This document shows positions 31,859 to 41,900 of a DNA stretch of 64,000 bases, one piece after another. How positions within the stretch are numbered: the first letter of the stretch is position 1; each line of letters begins with the position of its first letter. Position numbers and translations under genes: made by a program. The DNA comes from JACRLV01 sp045863555. Lineage in GTDB: Bacteria > Planctomycetota > Phycisphaerae > UBA1845 > Fen-1342. The stretch covers positions 108,170-172,169 of the forward strand of contig BTUU01000013.1 in assembly GCA_045863555.1 (NCBI GenBank), given 5' to 3'. The notes beneath the pieces are model-generated. The model saw only the letters and a list, made by a program, of their open reading frames with translations, did not search any database and had not been told where the DNA came from.

Positions 31859-33709
31859 ATGATTACGACGCTCTTCCGCTCGCAACTGCTGACAGTGCTT
31901 GTGTCCGCGATGACTTTCCTCGCCGTTCCGCCATCCGCCCGCGCCGACGACTGCGATGGAGACGGCATCGACGACGCCCAGGCCATCGCTGACGGCCTCG
32001 TCCCCGACTGCAACCACAACGGCGTGCCCGATTCCTGCGACATCTATCTCTACTTCACGAGCTACGACCTCGACGACAGCGGCACGCCGGACGAGTGCGA
32101 CATCGCCGACGGGACGATGCCCGACTGCAACACCAACGGTCTCTACGATTACTGCGACGTCTTCGGCTGCTTCGACTTCCAGGGCAATTTCGTCGGCGGC
32201 GGCAGCGCGGACTGCGATAACAACGTAATTCCCGACGAGTGCGAGGAGGACTGCAACGGCAACGGTCAACCCGACGTCTGCGATATCCGCAACGGGGACA
32301 GCTTCGACTGCGACGGGAACCGTGTGCCGGATGAGTGCGATTTCGCTGGCGGCGGCGTCGATGACTGCAACGGAAACGGCGTGAACGACTCGTGCGATCT
32401 TCGCACGACGCTCGCATTCGACATCTCGACGGCCGTGTTCGCGATCGACCATACCGGATTCGCACTGAACCCGATCGACGTCGACGTTGCCGACATGAAC
32501 CGCGACGGCTGGCCTGACATCGTCTCCGCGAATCGTTCATTCCCGCAGGGGCTGTCGGTCGGGGTGTTCCTCAGCAACCAGGACGGCACTTTTCAGCCCG
32601 GCGCGACCTACATCGCCGGCATCGACGCTGAAAATGTCGCCGTCGGCGACTTCGACGGCGATCTGTGGCCAGATATTGCCGTGACAGTGCGCCGCAACGT
32701 CGGCTGGGGGATCGACATCCTGCACAACACCGGCGGGGGCGTGCTCGTGAACCAGGCGTCATTGGCAGCCGGGCAGGTCGCGATCGACGTCGTCGCGGCG
32801 GACCTCGACGGCGACCAAGACCTCGATCTCGCGGCTACGGACATCAATGGTGGGCGCGTCGTGCTGCTCTTCAACACCGGCGGTGTTTTTGGCGCACCGG
32901 TGTTCGTCACAACGGGGCCGCGTCCGATCTTCCTGGCGGCGGCCGACCTCGACGGCGACACCGACGTCGACCTCGCGGTCAATGTGCAGAACACGTCTGC
33001 GGTTTATGTCTTCCTGAACAACGGCAACGGCACTTTCGCGGCCCCGACGCTTCTCCCGGAACCCGAGGGGGGAAACCGCGTCGTCGCCGCGGACATCGAC
33101 AATGACAGCGATCTCGATCTCGTCGTCGGGTTGCAGGGCAACAAGGAAGTCGGTGCGTTTCTGAATAACGGCGACGGCACGTTCGGGTCGATCATTCGCT
33201 CGGCAGGCCCGGGCGATAACACGGTCGCGCTGACGGTTGGCGACTATGACGGCGACGGCCTCGCGGATGTCGCGATTTCGACCAGTTCGGGGATTTTGCC
33301 CGGCGCGGCCGCCGTTCTGCGCGGCAACGGCGACGGCACGTTCCTCGGGCCCGTCAGCTGGATCGTGGGCGACTCGCCGCTGTCGATCACGACTGGCGAT
33401 TTCGACGGCGACAGTCGGCCTGACCTGGCCGTCGGCGTCTACCAGGAAGAGGTGCTGCGCATCATGCTCAACCGCACGGCCGCGGCGACGAGCGCAGACT
33501 CGAACCACAATGGCGTGCCGGACGAGTGCGAGTGCCTCGGCGATCTCGACGGCAGTCGTTCGGTGGATATTTCCGATCTTGCGCGCCTGCTGGCGAATTT
33601 CGGCACGGGCAGTGGCGCAATTTATGAGCAGGGCGACCTGGACGGCGACGGCGACATCGACCTGGCGGATCTCTCGGGGCTCCTGGCTCGGTTTGGCGCA
33701 CGCTGCTGA
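31859..33709 (+). CDS. Secreted VCBS/FG-GAP-repeat protein with dockerin-like tail
   Basis: A 616-residue exported protein with a signal peptide (about 1-29, ending PPSARA). Residues about 30-180 hold thrombospondin-3-like Asp/Asn-rich repeats with Cys (DCDGDGIDDAQAIADG, DCNHNGVPDSCDI, DCNGNGVNDSCDL). Residues about 190-540 hold some seven VCBS/FG-GAP-type blades (DMNRDGWPDIVSANR, DFDGDLWPDIAV, DLDGDQDLDLAATD), an integrin-like propeller that binds calcium. The C-terminus has two dockerin-like loops with LLANFG and LLARFG. Surface adhesion or matrix binding is plausible from the architecture; no enzyme domain is seen. Confidence 0.9.
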   Translation: MITTLFRSQLLTVLVSAMTFLAVPPSARADDCDGDGIDDAQAIADGLVPDCNHNGVPDSCDIYLYFTSYDLDDSGTPDECDIADGTMPDCNTNGLYDYCDVFGCFDFQGNFVGGGSADCDNNVIPDECEEDCNGNGQPDVCDIRNGDSFDCDGNRVPDECDFAGGGVDDCNGNGVNDSCDLRTTLAFDISTAVFAIDHTGFALNPIDVDVADMNRDGWPDIVSANRSFPQGLSVGVFLSNQDGTFQPGATYIAGIDAENVAVGDFDGDLWPDIAVTVRRNVGWGIDILHNTGGGVLVNQASLAAGQVAIDVVAADLDGDQDLDLAATDINGGRVVLLFNTGGVFGAPVFVTTGPRPIFLAAADLDGDTDVDLAVNVQNTSAVYVFLNNGNGTFAAPTLLPEPEGGNRVVAADIDNDSDLDLVVGLQGNKEVGAFLNNGDGTFGSIIRSAGPGDNTVALTVGDYDGDGLADVAISTSSGILPGAAAVLRGNGDGTFLGPVSWIVGDSPLSITTGDFDGDSRPDLAVGVYQEEVLRIMLNRTAAATSADSNHNGVPDECECLGDLDGSRSVDISDLARLLANFGTGSGAIYEQGDLDGDGDIDLADLSGLLARFGARC

Positions 33710-33722
33710 GGTGCCGACTGGT

Positions 33723-34520
33723 CTAGAACGCGCGGTTGGTCTGCAGCTCCGGCGCAGCTTCGTCAAGCCGCTTCGCCAGGCGGGGGAGTTCGCGCGTGGG
33801 AACGGCTGGGAAGAGGTGGTGTTCGAGGTGATAGAACATCTCGAACGTCGCGATGGATCGCAGACGATTGCGAATCGTGCGGGCGATGAAGTGCTCGCGG
33901 TCGCAGTCGTGATGGACCGTCCACACGCAGAAGAACCCTGAAAGACACTGGCCGAGCCACATCGCAGTGACGTGGTAGCGCAGCAGACTGTCGGGCGCTG
34001 CCGCGAGCGCCGCGGCGGTGAGCGCGGCAGTGACGATCAGTTCGGCGAAGATCCACGCCCGGCTCGCGCCGTGGCTGCTCCGGATCGCGTGGATGTGGTT
34101 GCGGACCGGGAATAACGGCCCGGATAGCAGCGCCCGCCAAGCCGGCTGCCGGGCGATCGCGCCCTCGACGTCGTTATCGTGCAGGCACAGCCGGTGGTGC
34201 TCCATGTGGTTGTACCGCACGGCATGCATCGACCCGAGCATCAGCCCGCTGAGGACGAGCATGACCGCTTCGTTCGCGGCCCGCGAAAGTCCCAGCGTGC
34301 GGTGAAACACGTCGTGGACAAGACGCAGCCCGCACAGATAGAAGTAGAACGACGCGAGCAACGCGATCGCCGGCCGGCCGGCGGCCGCGAGCAGAAGCGA
34401 CCCCGCGAGCCAGGGAAGCGGAAGGCAGAGTTCGCCGGCCGCCCGCCACCGGGAAATTGGAACGAGATCGCGCCACCGGACTGTCCGGACTCTCGCATCG
34501 TCGTGAATCGCCGCGCTCAT
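33723..34520 (-). CDS. Membrane fatty acid desaturase
   Basis: A 265-residue membrane di-iron desaturase/hydroxylase. The three His boxes are HDVFH (about 69), HMEHH (about 104-108) and HLEHH (about 236), with WTVHHDCDREHF as an extra His-rich element. Hydrophobic segments lie at about 30-65, 85-98 and 150-190. It would insert a double bond into, or hydroxylate, a lipid or carotenoid-type chain using O2. A 19-base palindrome upstream (34596-34614) in an unusually AT-rich stretch is a likely control site. Substrate unknown. Confidence 0.88.
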   Translation of the reverse strand: MSAAIHDDARVRTVRWRDLVPISRWRAAGELCLPLPWLAGSLLLAAAGRPAIALLASFYFYLCGLRLVHDVFHRTLGLSRAANEAVMLVLSGLMLGSMHAVRYNHMEHHRLCLHDNDVEGAIARQPAWRALLSGPLFPVRNHIHAIRSSHGASRAWIFAELIVTAALTAAALAAAPDSLLRYHVTAMWLGQCLSGFFCVWTVHHDCDREHFIARTIRNRLRSIATFEMFYHLEHHLFPAVPTRELPRLAKRLDEAAPELQTNRAF

Positions 34521-34595
34521 GGTGGTCTCCGCGAAGAGGTTTCGGGGTTCGGCAGCGACCCGGCCGCCACCACAAGAATAGCGTGCTTTCAGATC

Positions 34596-34614
34596 ATATT
34601 GAAACTTTCAATAT
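34596..34614. promoter_or_regulatory. Palindromic operator candidate upstream of the desaturase
   Basis: ATATTGAAA and TTTCAATAT are perfect 9-base inverted copies around a single C, in an AT-rich patch of about 45 bases within GC-rich surroundings, 76 bases before the desaturase start. On the desaturase strand a TATGAT overlaps one edge and could be a -10 box. Confidence 0.6.
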
Positions 34615-34685
34615 TTCTATTATTTCGAGAGCGCCGAGTTCTGCACTGGCGCGGAAGGGTTGTTTTCGACGCGATGAGGGGTGGG

Positions 34686-35342
34686 CTACACGAGCAGATC
34701 GATGAGTCGCGAGGGTTCAATCTCTTTCAGGCAGCCGACGACCCGATCCGCCGCCCCGACGCGCTCCGCCGGTCCCAGGCCGATGACGCGCATGCCCGCT
34801 GCTTTCGCCGCCGCCACACCGCTGGCCGCGTCCTCGACGACGATGCACCGTCGCGGAGGCATCCCGAGCCGCTCGGCCGCGACGAGGAACACCTGCGGAT
34901 CAGGCTTGGAGAGCGGTGCGAGATTGCCGTCTACGATCACCCGAAACCGCGGCGCGATCCCCAGCCGCTCGATGACCGTGTGCGCGTTGCGGCTGCTCGA
35001 CGCCACGGCCATCGGTACGCCCATCGCCGCCAACGCCGCGAGCAAATCCTCAGCCCCCGGCAGAAGGTCCGCCGGCGTCATCTTCGCCACGCGCCGCAGA
35101 TAGTCCTCGTTCTTCCGCCGCGTCAGGTCCGCCCGCTGCGCCTCGGAGAACTCGCCCGCGCGGGCCCCTAATACGAGAGCGAGGCTCTGCTCACGGCTCA
35201 GGCCGCGCAAAGCCTCGTTCGCGTGTCGATCAAACGGCAAACCCAGCTCATCCGCGAGGGCCTGCCAGCTCTGGTAATGCAGCTCCGCGGTGTCCGTCAG
35301 AACGCCGTCAAGATCGAATAAAACCGCCCAGTCGGCCATCAA
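34686..35342 (-). CDS. HAD hydrolase, beta-phosphoglucomutase-like
   Basis: A 218-residue HAD-superfamily protein of the beta-phosphoglucomutase group. Motif I is FDLDGVLTDT (nucleophile Asp 9), motif II VASSSRN (about 114), motif III Lys in LSKPDPQVF (about 145), motif IV VVEDAASGV (about 169). The alpha-helical cap includes the LRGLSREQSL segment (LRG.SR.) typical of beta-PGM. It would isomerise beta-glucose-1-phosphate or hydrolyse a small sugar phosphate. Its start overlaps the DUF1573 gene by four bases (ATGA), so they form an operon although their roles seem unrelated. Confidence 0.88.
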   Translation of the reverse strand: MMADWAVLFDLDGVLTDTAELHYQSWQALADELGLPFDRHANEALRGLSREQSLALVLGARAGEFSEAQRADLTRRKNEDYLRRVAKMTPADLLPGAEDLLAALAAMGVPMAVASSSRNAHTVIERLGIAPRFRVIVDGNLAPLSKPDPQVFLVAAERLGMPPRRCIVVEDAASGVAAAKAAGMRVIGLGPAERVGAADRVVGCLKEIEPSRLIDLLV

Positions 35343-36565
35343 CCGCCCTTGCTCGGCGGAGGCGTCGGCTTGCCGGGTTCATCGACGGGTGTCGGCGACT
35401 CGGGCTGCGGCTTGGGCGGATTCGGCTTGGGAACCTGGCCGCCCGTTACCGCCGGCTTGCCGACCGCGGTCCCCGGAGCGTTGAACACCTGGCGACGGAT
35501 CGGAATCGTGAAGCTCGGGTACTGGGGGTCGGTCGTGATGACCTCGAGCGTCGCACCGGTCTCCGGGAGCTCATCGAAGTACGGCACGTAGACCTGGAAC
35601 GTGATCGTCTCGAAGATCGGGTCCTGCCGCGGCGCGGCGCTCGTGATCACCTGCGCCCGCACCTTTTCGAACGACGACTTGAATTCCTTGATCTCCACCT
35701 TGCGGTCCTTGAGGAACATCAGCCGGACCGGGCGCGGGGCCGGCGGTGTCGCCGACTTCTGCTGGTTGCTGTAGACGAAGATCGCGGCCGGGCTGATCGA
35801 AACCGGCGCCAGCGCATTGGCCGTGACCGCGACTTCCACGGTCGGATGCGACGCCTCCCCGGTTTCGAGAATCACGGGCTGGTTGCGGTAGCCGATCGCG
35901 AGCGGCGGCCGGGTCGTCGCCGTGAGGCGGTACTTCTTTCCGGCTTCCACCTCATCGAGCGTGACGTCGAACGGGCTGTTCGCCGGCAGCGGCTTGAGCT
36001 TGAGTTTCAGGGGCTTGTCGAACGCGTTCTCCATGTCGATCGACTGCGAGACCTTCGACTCCGTCGCCACCTGGTTGAAGTTGATCGCCGACGTGGGCGT
36101 GCAATTGAAGAGCGGGCGCACCTCGCCGCGCACCGGGATCATGATCGTCGGGCGCACCGGGTCGTTCGTTTCGACGGTGATGTTCTGCGAGACCTTGAGC
36201 GCGCCCTTCTTGGTGTTGTAGCTGAGCTTGACCGTGTCGGACTCGCCCGACGCGAGCACCTTCTTGCTCGGCTGGGCGACGGTGCAGCCGCACGAGGTCT
36301 TGACGTGCTTGATTTCCAGCGGCAGCTCGCCCACGTTCTTGATCTGAAGCTGCGACTCGGCCGGATCGCCCCACCAGAGCTTGCCGAGATCCCATTCGGT
36401 GATGCTCAATTCAACCTTCGGCGCGGGACCGGTCGGCGCGGCCGGTTTCGGCTGCTCAGGGGCGGGGGTCGGCTTGGCGACGCCCGTCGTTTTCGGTGCG
36501 GCGGTTTGAGCGGCCGCCAGGGCGGCGGAGACAAACAGGGTGACAACGATTGTCATGCTGCGCAT
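35339..36565 (-). CDS. Exported DUF1573 protein
   Basis: A 408-residue exported protein. The start at ATG 36565 is favoured by GGAG eight bases upstream and by the signal peptide MRSMTIVVTLFVSAALAAAQ. A Pro/Ala linker follows, then a DUF1573 Ig-like domain (about 50-160) with the landmark ELPLEIKHVKTSCGCTVAQP (Cys-Gly-Cys), and further beta-sandwich repeats (SQSIDMENAFDKPLKLKLKP; NQPVILETGEASHPTVEVAV). The C-terminus is Pro-rich (about 375-408). DUF1573 proteins are abundant in planctomycetes and Bacteroidetes as envelope proteins without known activity. Confidence 0.87.
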   Translation of the reverse strand: MRSMTIVVTLFVSAALAAAQTAAPKTTGVAKPTPAPEQPKPAAPTGPAPKVELSITEWDLGKLWWGDPAESQLQIKNVGELPLEIKHVKTSCGCTVAQPSKKVLASGESDTVKLSYNTKKGALKVSQNITVETNDPVRPTIMIPVRGEVRPLFNCTPTSAINFNQVATESKVSQSIDMENAFDKPLKLKLKPLPANSPFDVTLDEVEAGKKYRLTATTRPPLAIGYRNQPVILETGEASHPTVEVAVTANALAPVSISPAAIFVYSNQQKSATPPAPRPVRLMFLKDRKVEIKEFKSSFEKVRAQVITSAAPRQDPIFETITFQVYVPYFDELPETGATLEVITTDPQYPSFTIPIRRQVFNAPGTAVGKPAVTGGQVPKPNPPKPQPESPTPVDEPGKPTPPPSKGG

Positions 36566-36764
36566 AGCGCGAACTCCATTCATAATCAGGAACAGCGCGG
36601 ACGCGCTGCCGGCCGGCGATCACGGCCCGGTGATCGCTACAAGGGGTTATTCGACCAGGATGATGAATCGCTCGCGTCGCCGCCCCGGCCGGCGGCGTCT
36701 CCAGGGTTTTCATAATCCCTAACTGGCTGTCAAATCGTGAGTTACGCGGACTCCGGCAGGCGGA

Positions 36765-37745
36765 TCAATCGTACGCATTGGGGACGACGCCCGACAGGCG
36801 GTTTTTCCGCGTAAGGTAGCCCATCTTCATGTTCTGGCCGCCGGCGTCCAGATAAGGGCCGCCGGAGATGACCGTTCCGTTCTGCAATTCGTAGTAGAGA
36901 TTCCAGCACGTCCACCGGAAGGTCTCTGAGTTGCGCGGGAGCTTGCGGTGGTCGACGTGTCCGTCGATATACGCGATCGTACCCGCGCCGTTGTGGCGAT
37001 TCGAAAGTGAATCGGTGTTGCTCCACGCACTATCGAAGACGCTGACGAGGTACCAGGTCTCGTCCTCCTCGGTCAGGAGCCACGGGAGGCTGTGGCCCAT
37101 GGCCTGCCGCCAGAAGGTCCTGTAATTCGCGCTGTTGACCTGTGTCGACTGGAGCCGGTCGTGGAAGCGGACGCCTTTCAACAGGGCGATCGGCGCGCCG
37201 GTCAGGAGTTTTGGCGCGGTGTAGCTGTACAGCGGTTTCTTGGTCGTCTGGCCCGGCGTGGCGGTCGAGGCGATGCGCTCGATGTTGTCCTCGGGGCACT
37301 TATAGACCTTGGTCGCTGAGTTAATGACGTTGTAATATTCGTCGTCGGTCATTCCGACGGGGTGATCGGGAATCGACGTGCTTCCGGCCATCACGTACGG
37401 GTAGATCGTGCCCCGGATCGGCGCGAAGTCCGGGTCGTTTCCGCCGGGGGTCGGTGCGCCGTTCACATTCGCCGTGCCCAGCCAGTCGAAGCGCTGCAGG
37501 TTGACCCCGGCCCCGACAAAGTCATCCGTCGACCCCGGCAGGATGTCCTTGTAGTCCGTTGCGTACTGGAGGAAACCGAGGGTGATCTGCCGCGCGTTGT
37601 TCGCGCACACGCGCATCTTCGCCTGCTGCCGCGCCTGCTGAAGGCTCGGAAGCAGAATCGAAAGCAGCAGCGCGATGATCGCGACGACGACCAGCAACTC
37701 GATCAGCGTAAATGCGCGCAACCGTCGTGTCATTTGGCGACCCAT
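36765..37745 (-). CDS. Prepilin-like protein with type IV leader
   Basis: A 326-residue pseudopilin-like protein. After a short basic leader the cleavage/methylation motif FTLIELLVVVAIIALLLSILLP (Phe about 12, Glu about 16) marks a prepilin peptidase substrate; the globular part is of the planctomycete DUF1559-like/H-X9-DG type, seen in AYIDGHVDHRKLP (His-x-Asp-Gly) near the C-terminus and NNARQITLGFLQYATDY after the helix. GGAGG lies before ATG 37745 (MGRQMTRRL). Such proteins are exported and assembled by type II/IV systems; no such machinery is in the window. A TACTAT box about 50 bases upstream may be its -10. Confidence 0.88.
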   Translation of the reverse strand: MGRQMTRRLRAFTLIELLVVVAIIALLLSILLPSLQQARQQAKMRVCANNARQITLGFLQYATDYKDILPGSTDDFVGAGVNLQRFDWLGTANVNGAPTPGGNDPDFAPIRGTIYPYVMAGSTSIPDHPVGMTDDEYYNVINSATKVYKCPEDNIERIASTATPGQTTKKPLYSYTAPKLLTGAPIALLKGVRFHDRLQSTQVNSANYRTFWRQAMGHSLPWLLTEEDETWYLVSVFDSAWSNTDSLSNRHNGAGTIAYIDGHVDHRKLPRNSETFRWTCWNLYYELQNGTVISGGPYLDAGGQNMKMGYLTRKNRLSGVVPNAYD

Positions 37746-37905
37746 GGAATGGCCTCCGCCGCGAAGACTTGGTTTTCCCGCACGGCCCGCCTGATAGTAG
37801 CCAAAGGAGCGGACGCAGGAAAGCGCTTTCTTCGCACGATCTCTACATCGGTGTCAGCACGTTTCATTCCACAGGCGCGCGAGATCCCGCACCCGTGAAT
37901 GAGAT

Positions 37906-38886
37906 TCATATCGCGAGAAATGCCGTGGCCGCCGGGATAACCCGTTCGACCACGCTTTCGATCGAGCCATCGAGGATCGCACCCGCGCTGGCCGCATGAC
38001 CGCCTCCCCCGAACTGGCGGGCCAGTTCGAGGATCGCCGTACCCCGTTCGCCCCGGAAGTTCATCCGGATTTTGCCCGGGTTGGCTTCGCTGAAGAGGAT
38101 CGCGATCGAGATGCCCTCGACGGATCGGGGGATCTCAACCTGATCGTCGATGTCGCTCGGGCCGCACCCGGTCCGCCCGATCTCGGCGTTCGAGATCGTG
38201 CTCCACGCCAGGCGGCCGTCGGGGCTGACCCGCGTGTTCCGATAGACGATCTGGAGCAGCTCAAACTCGCCGCGACTCCGGCTCCGGTGCAGTTTCTCGC
38301 AGAGATGGCCGACCTCGACGCCCGCGCGGACGAGGTCGTGTGCGACTTCGAGGCTCCGGGCGGTCGTGTTCGCGAGCGAGAACCCCTGCGTGTCGCTGTG
38401 GATCCCCGCGTACAGCAGCGTCGCAACGGTCGGCGTGACCTGGCAGCCGAGCGCGCGGAGCAGCTCGTAGACCATCTCGCACGAACTGCTGCGCGAGCCC
38501 TCGACCCAGTTGAAGCGGCCGAACTTCTCGTTGGACGAGTGGTGGTCGACGTTGATGACGACGGCCTTCGGCAGGGCGTCGAGCTTGCCGTGCACGTTGA
38601 CGCGGCGGTCCTTGGCCGTGTCCATGACCAGCGCGGCGTCGCAGTCGCCGAGCTGCGCGGCCGACGCCGGCTTCCAGCAGCCGAGCTCGACCAGGAAGTC
38701 GAGCTTGCGCGGGATGCTGCCCGCAGGCATGGAGACGTGCGGGTAGAGGCCGAGTTCGGGCAGCGCGTGCCACATCGCGCCGATCGAGCCGAGGCAGTCG
38801 GCGTCCGGCGTAACGTGACCGATCAGCGCGACGTGCCGGGCGGATCGCAGCGCGGTGACAACCTCGGCGGGAACGACGGCCGACAT
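37906..38886 (-). CDS. DHH-family phosphoesterase (NrnA-like)
   Basis: A 326-residue DHH/DHHA1 protein of the NrnA type, which degrades nano-RNA and pAp. Motifs: HVTPDADCLGS (about 22-32, metal Asp), VMDTAKDRR (about 84), the DHH itself in NVDHHSSNEKFG (about 103), and GGGGHAASAG in the DHHA1 part (about 293). ATG 38886 starts MSAVVPAEVV. It follows secDF after 68 bases holding a perfect 14-base hairpin. Family secure; the exact substrate is inferred. Confidence 0.92.
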   Translation of the reverse strand: MSAVVPAEVVTALRSARHVALIGHVTPDADCLGSIGAMWHALPELGLYPHVSMPAGSIPRKLDFLVELGCWKPASAAQLGDCDAALVMDTAKDRRVNVHGKLDALPKAVVINVDHHSSNEKFGRFNWVEGSRSSSCEMVYELLRALGCQVTPTVATLLYAGIHSDTQGFSLANTTARSLEVAHDLVRAGVEVGHLCEKLHRSRSRGEFELLQIVYRNTRVSPDGRLAWSTISNAEIGRTGCGPSDIDDQVEIPRSVEGISIAILFSEANPGKIRMNFRGERGTAILELARQFGGGGHAASAGAILDGSIESVVERVIPAATAFLAI

Positions 38887-38909
38887 GCGGAAAACTCCGG
38901 AAAGACGGT

Positions 38910-38942
38910 CGATAGCGCCGGGCGGCTGGCCCGGCGCTATCG
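38910..38942. terminator. Perfect 14-bp hairpin after secDF
   Basis: CGATAGCGCCGGGC (38910-38923) and its exact inverted copy (38929-38942) enclose GGCTG, 13 bases after the secDF stop and 24 bases before the start of the DHH gene. No U-tract follows, so it may end secDF transcripts, stabilise their 3' end, or limit read-through into the DHH gene. Confidence 0.68.
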
Positions 38943-38954
38943 ACGGGTGCACAA

Positions 38955-41900
38955 TCAGGCGAACGCCGGCTGACCCTTGCTCGCCGCGGAGACCTTGCGG
39001 CCGAGGCCGAGCATGAGCAGGGGCGCGGCGATGAACACCGTCGAGTACGTGCCGGTGATCACGCCCACGAGCATGGTGAAGTTGAAGCCGCGGATGCCCT
39101 CGCCGCCGAAGACGTACATGATCAGGATGACCACGAACACCGTGAATGACGTGAGGATCGTCCGCGAGAACGTCTGGTTGACCGAGTCGTTGATGATGTT
39201 GACGGTCACCTGCCCCATGCGGCCGCGCAGCTCGCGGATTCGGTCGAAGGTCACGATGGTGTCGTTGATCGAGAACCCGATGAGCGTGAGCAGGGCCGCG
39301 ACGACGGTCATGTTGATCTTGAAATCCTCGATGAGCAGCAGACCGCCGATCGAGCCGGTTCCGCCGATCCAGCCGGAGAGTCCGATCGCCGCGAGGGCGA
39401 TGAGCACGTCGTGGACCAGTGCGAGCACGCCCGCGATCCCGTAGCGGGCCCGGCCGAACCGCACCCAGACGTAGCCGATGATCATGACCCAGCCGAGAAG
39501 CAGGGCCATCGCGGCCTTCTGGACCGCCTGCGCGGCGATCTGCGGCTTGAACGCGGTGACCTGGCGGAGCGTCTGCTCGGTATCGAGCGCCGCGGAGATC
39601 AGCCGCTTTTCGGCCATCGCGACCTCGGTCCACGGTCCCTTCTCGTCCTGGTAGAGATGGCGCTGGTCGTAGACGACCACGACGACGCTGCTGAAAAGCT
39701 GGCGACCGCCGGCGTCCCTGCCTGCGTCGGTCACGCCGAACACGCGGGTCGGCCGCGTCGGATAATCCTGGAAGTCGGGCTGGTAGCGCATGCCCTTGAA
39801 CCGCTCGGTAAGCGACTCGACCGATGCCGGGGGTGAGAGATCCTTCAGGTAGATGGCCGCGCCGCCGAAGTAGTCGGTCACGTCCGCCGTAAAGGTGGGC
39901 GGGAGGCCCGGGACGACACGCTCCAGCTTGCGGTTGTCGATTCCGAACGGCGCTTCGCCGACGCCCTCGAATACATACGTGATCCGCGGCTTGATCTGGA
40001 GCGACTTGCCGAAGGCGTCGACGATCGCGGCCTGGACGAGCCGCTTGTTCGTGACGGTCGTGCTGATATTCCAGGCTTTTCCGCCTTCAGACGTCTCGGC
40101 CTGCTTCACCGAGCCGATGGAGGCGTCCTCGATATTGGCGGCCGCTTGGGCGATGCTGGCATCCCCGGTGCCTCCGAGCTCCTTCACGACCGCGGCGATC
40201 TGGTCGGCGGTGACGTCGGCCTTTGCAATGGCGACGACTTGGCCATCAGCGCTCCCTTCGCGCAGGCCGCGGCGCTCCAGCATGCCGCGGTCTTCGAGCG
40301 GTTCGTTGATCATTGCCAGGATCGAATCGGTCTTGAGTCCCGGCACGGTGATGAGAAACTCCGCGGCGCGGTTCGGGACCGGCGCGACCGTGACGCCCGC
40401 CAGCTTCGTTCCTTCCTCCCGGATGACGCGCGCCTGCTGTTTGAGCAGTTCGCGAACCCTGGCGTCGGTGAACTCGGGACTCGCCTCCTTGGTTACCTGC
40501 ACCTCCGCCTGCACGCCGCCGAGAAACTCGACGTCGAGCGACTGGTTGGGGCCGCGGAGCGCCAGCAGCGTGATTCCCACGAGAACCGCGATCGCCGAGA
40601 TGGGCATCGAGTAGCGGCGCAGCGACCACCAGTCGATCGTCGGGACCCCGACCAGCTTCATCATCTTGAAGTTCTGGAGCAGGTTGAACTTCATCAGCAG
40701 CATGAAGAGCGTGCGCGTGACGAAGACGGCCGTGAACATGTTCAGCGCCACGCCCCAGCCGAGGGTGAGGCCGAATCCGCGGACTTCTTCGCTGCCCACG
40801 TAGTACATGATCACGCAGGTCAGCAGCGTGGTTACGTTCGAGTCGAAGATCGTCGTGAACGCCTTGTCGTAGCCGTTCTTGAGGATCATCCGCAGCGAAC
40901 CGCCGCGCTCCTTCTCTTCGCGCATGCGCTCGAAAATCAGGATGTTCGCGTCGACCGCCATACCGATGCCGAGGATCAGACCCGCGATCGCCGCAAGGTT
41001 GAAGCGCGCCCCCAGCATCGACATGACCGCCAGCACCAGCACGAGGTTCATCAGCATCGCGACGTTCGCGATCGCTCCGCACCGGCCGTAGTACACGATC
41101 ATGATGAAGAGCACCGCGCACAGGCCGTAGACGCCCGCGCGGAAGGCGCTCTGGAGATTCTGCTCGCCCAGGCTCGAGCCGATCGTGCGCTCGCTGATCG
41201 GCGTGTCCTTCAGCTTGCCCGGCAGCGACCCGGCCTGCATCGTCGAAACGAGATAGTTCACCTTTTCAGCCGAAAACTCGCCCACGATCTGGCCGCGGCC
41301 GCCGATCTCGCTGTTGATATTCGGGGCGGAATAGGCGATGTCGTCGACGAGAATGCAGAGCGGCCGGCCGATGTTCCTTCGCGTCAGTTCGCGGAAGAAG
41401 CCAGCGCCGACGGGGTCGAGCGAGAACTCGACGCTGCGGCGGCCGTGCTCGTCGCGTCCGACGCCGGCGCCGGTGAGCTTCCAGTTGGGGCCGCCCTTCT
41501 CGCGCGAGAGCAGTCCGTCCGTCTTGCCCAGCTTGCCGAGGACGAACCAGTCCTTGCCGCGCTTGGCGACGACATAGCGGCGGAAGGTGCGGGGATCGAG
41601 CGATTCGAGTTCCTTCGGCGAGTCGATGTCGAAGAACGCGGCCGGATTGTCGACCTTGAACCAGCCTTCGGCGCCGGTCTGCCGCGAGCGCTCGGGCCCG
41701 TACTTTTCCAGGTCTTCGCGGAGGCGGTCGTACTTGGTCGGGTTGGAAGTGTCATTGTCGGCGAGGATACGGAACTCGAGCACGCCCGAGCCGCGCAGCA
41801 GGCGGATGAGGTCGGCGGGGCTTTCGAGATACGCCCGGCCGCTGCGCCACGTCTTGAACGCGGCGATCGCCGCGTCGATATCCGCGCGGAGCGACGGATA

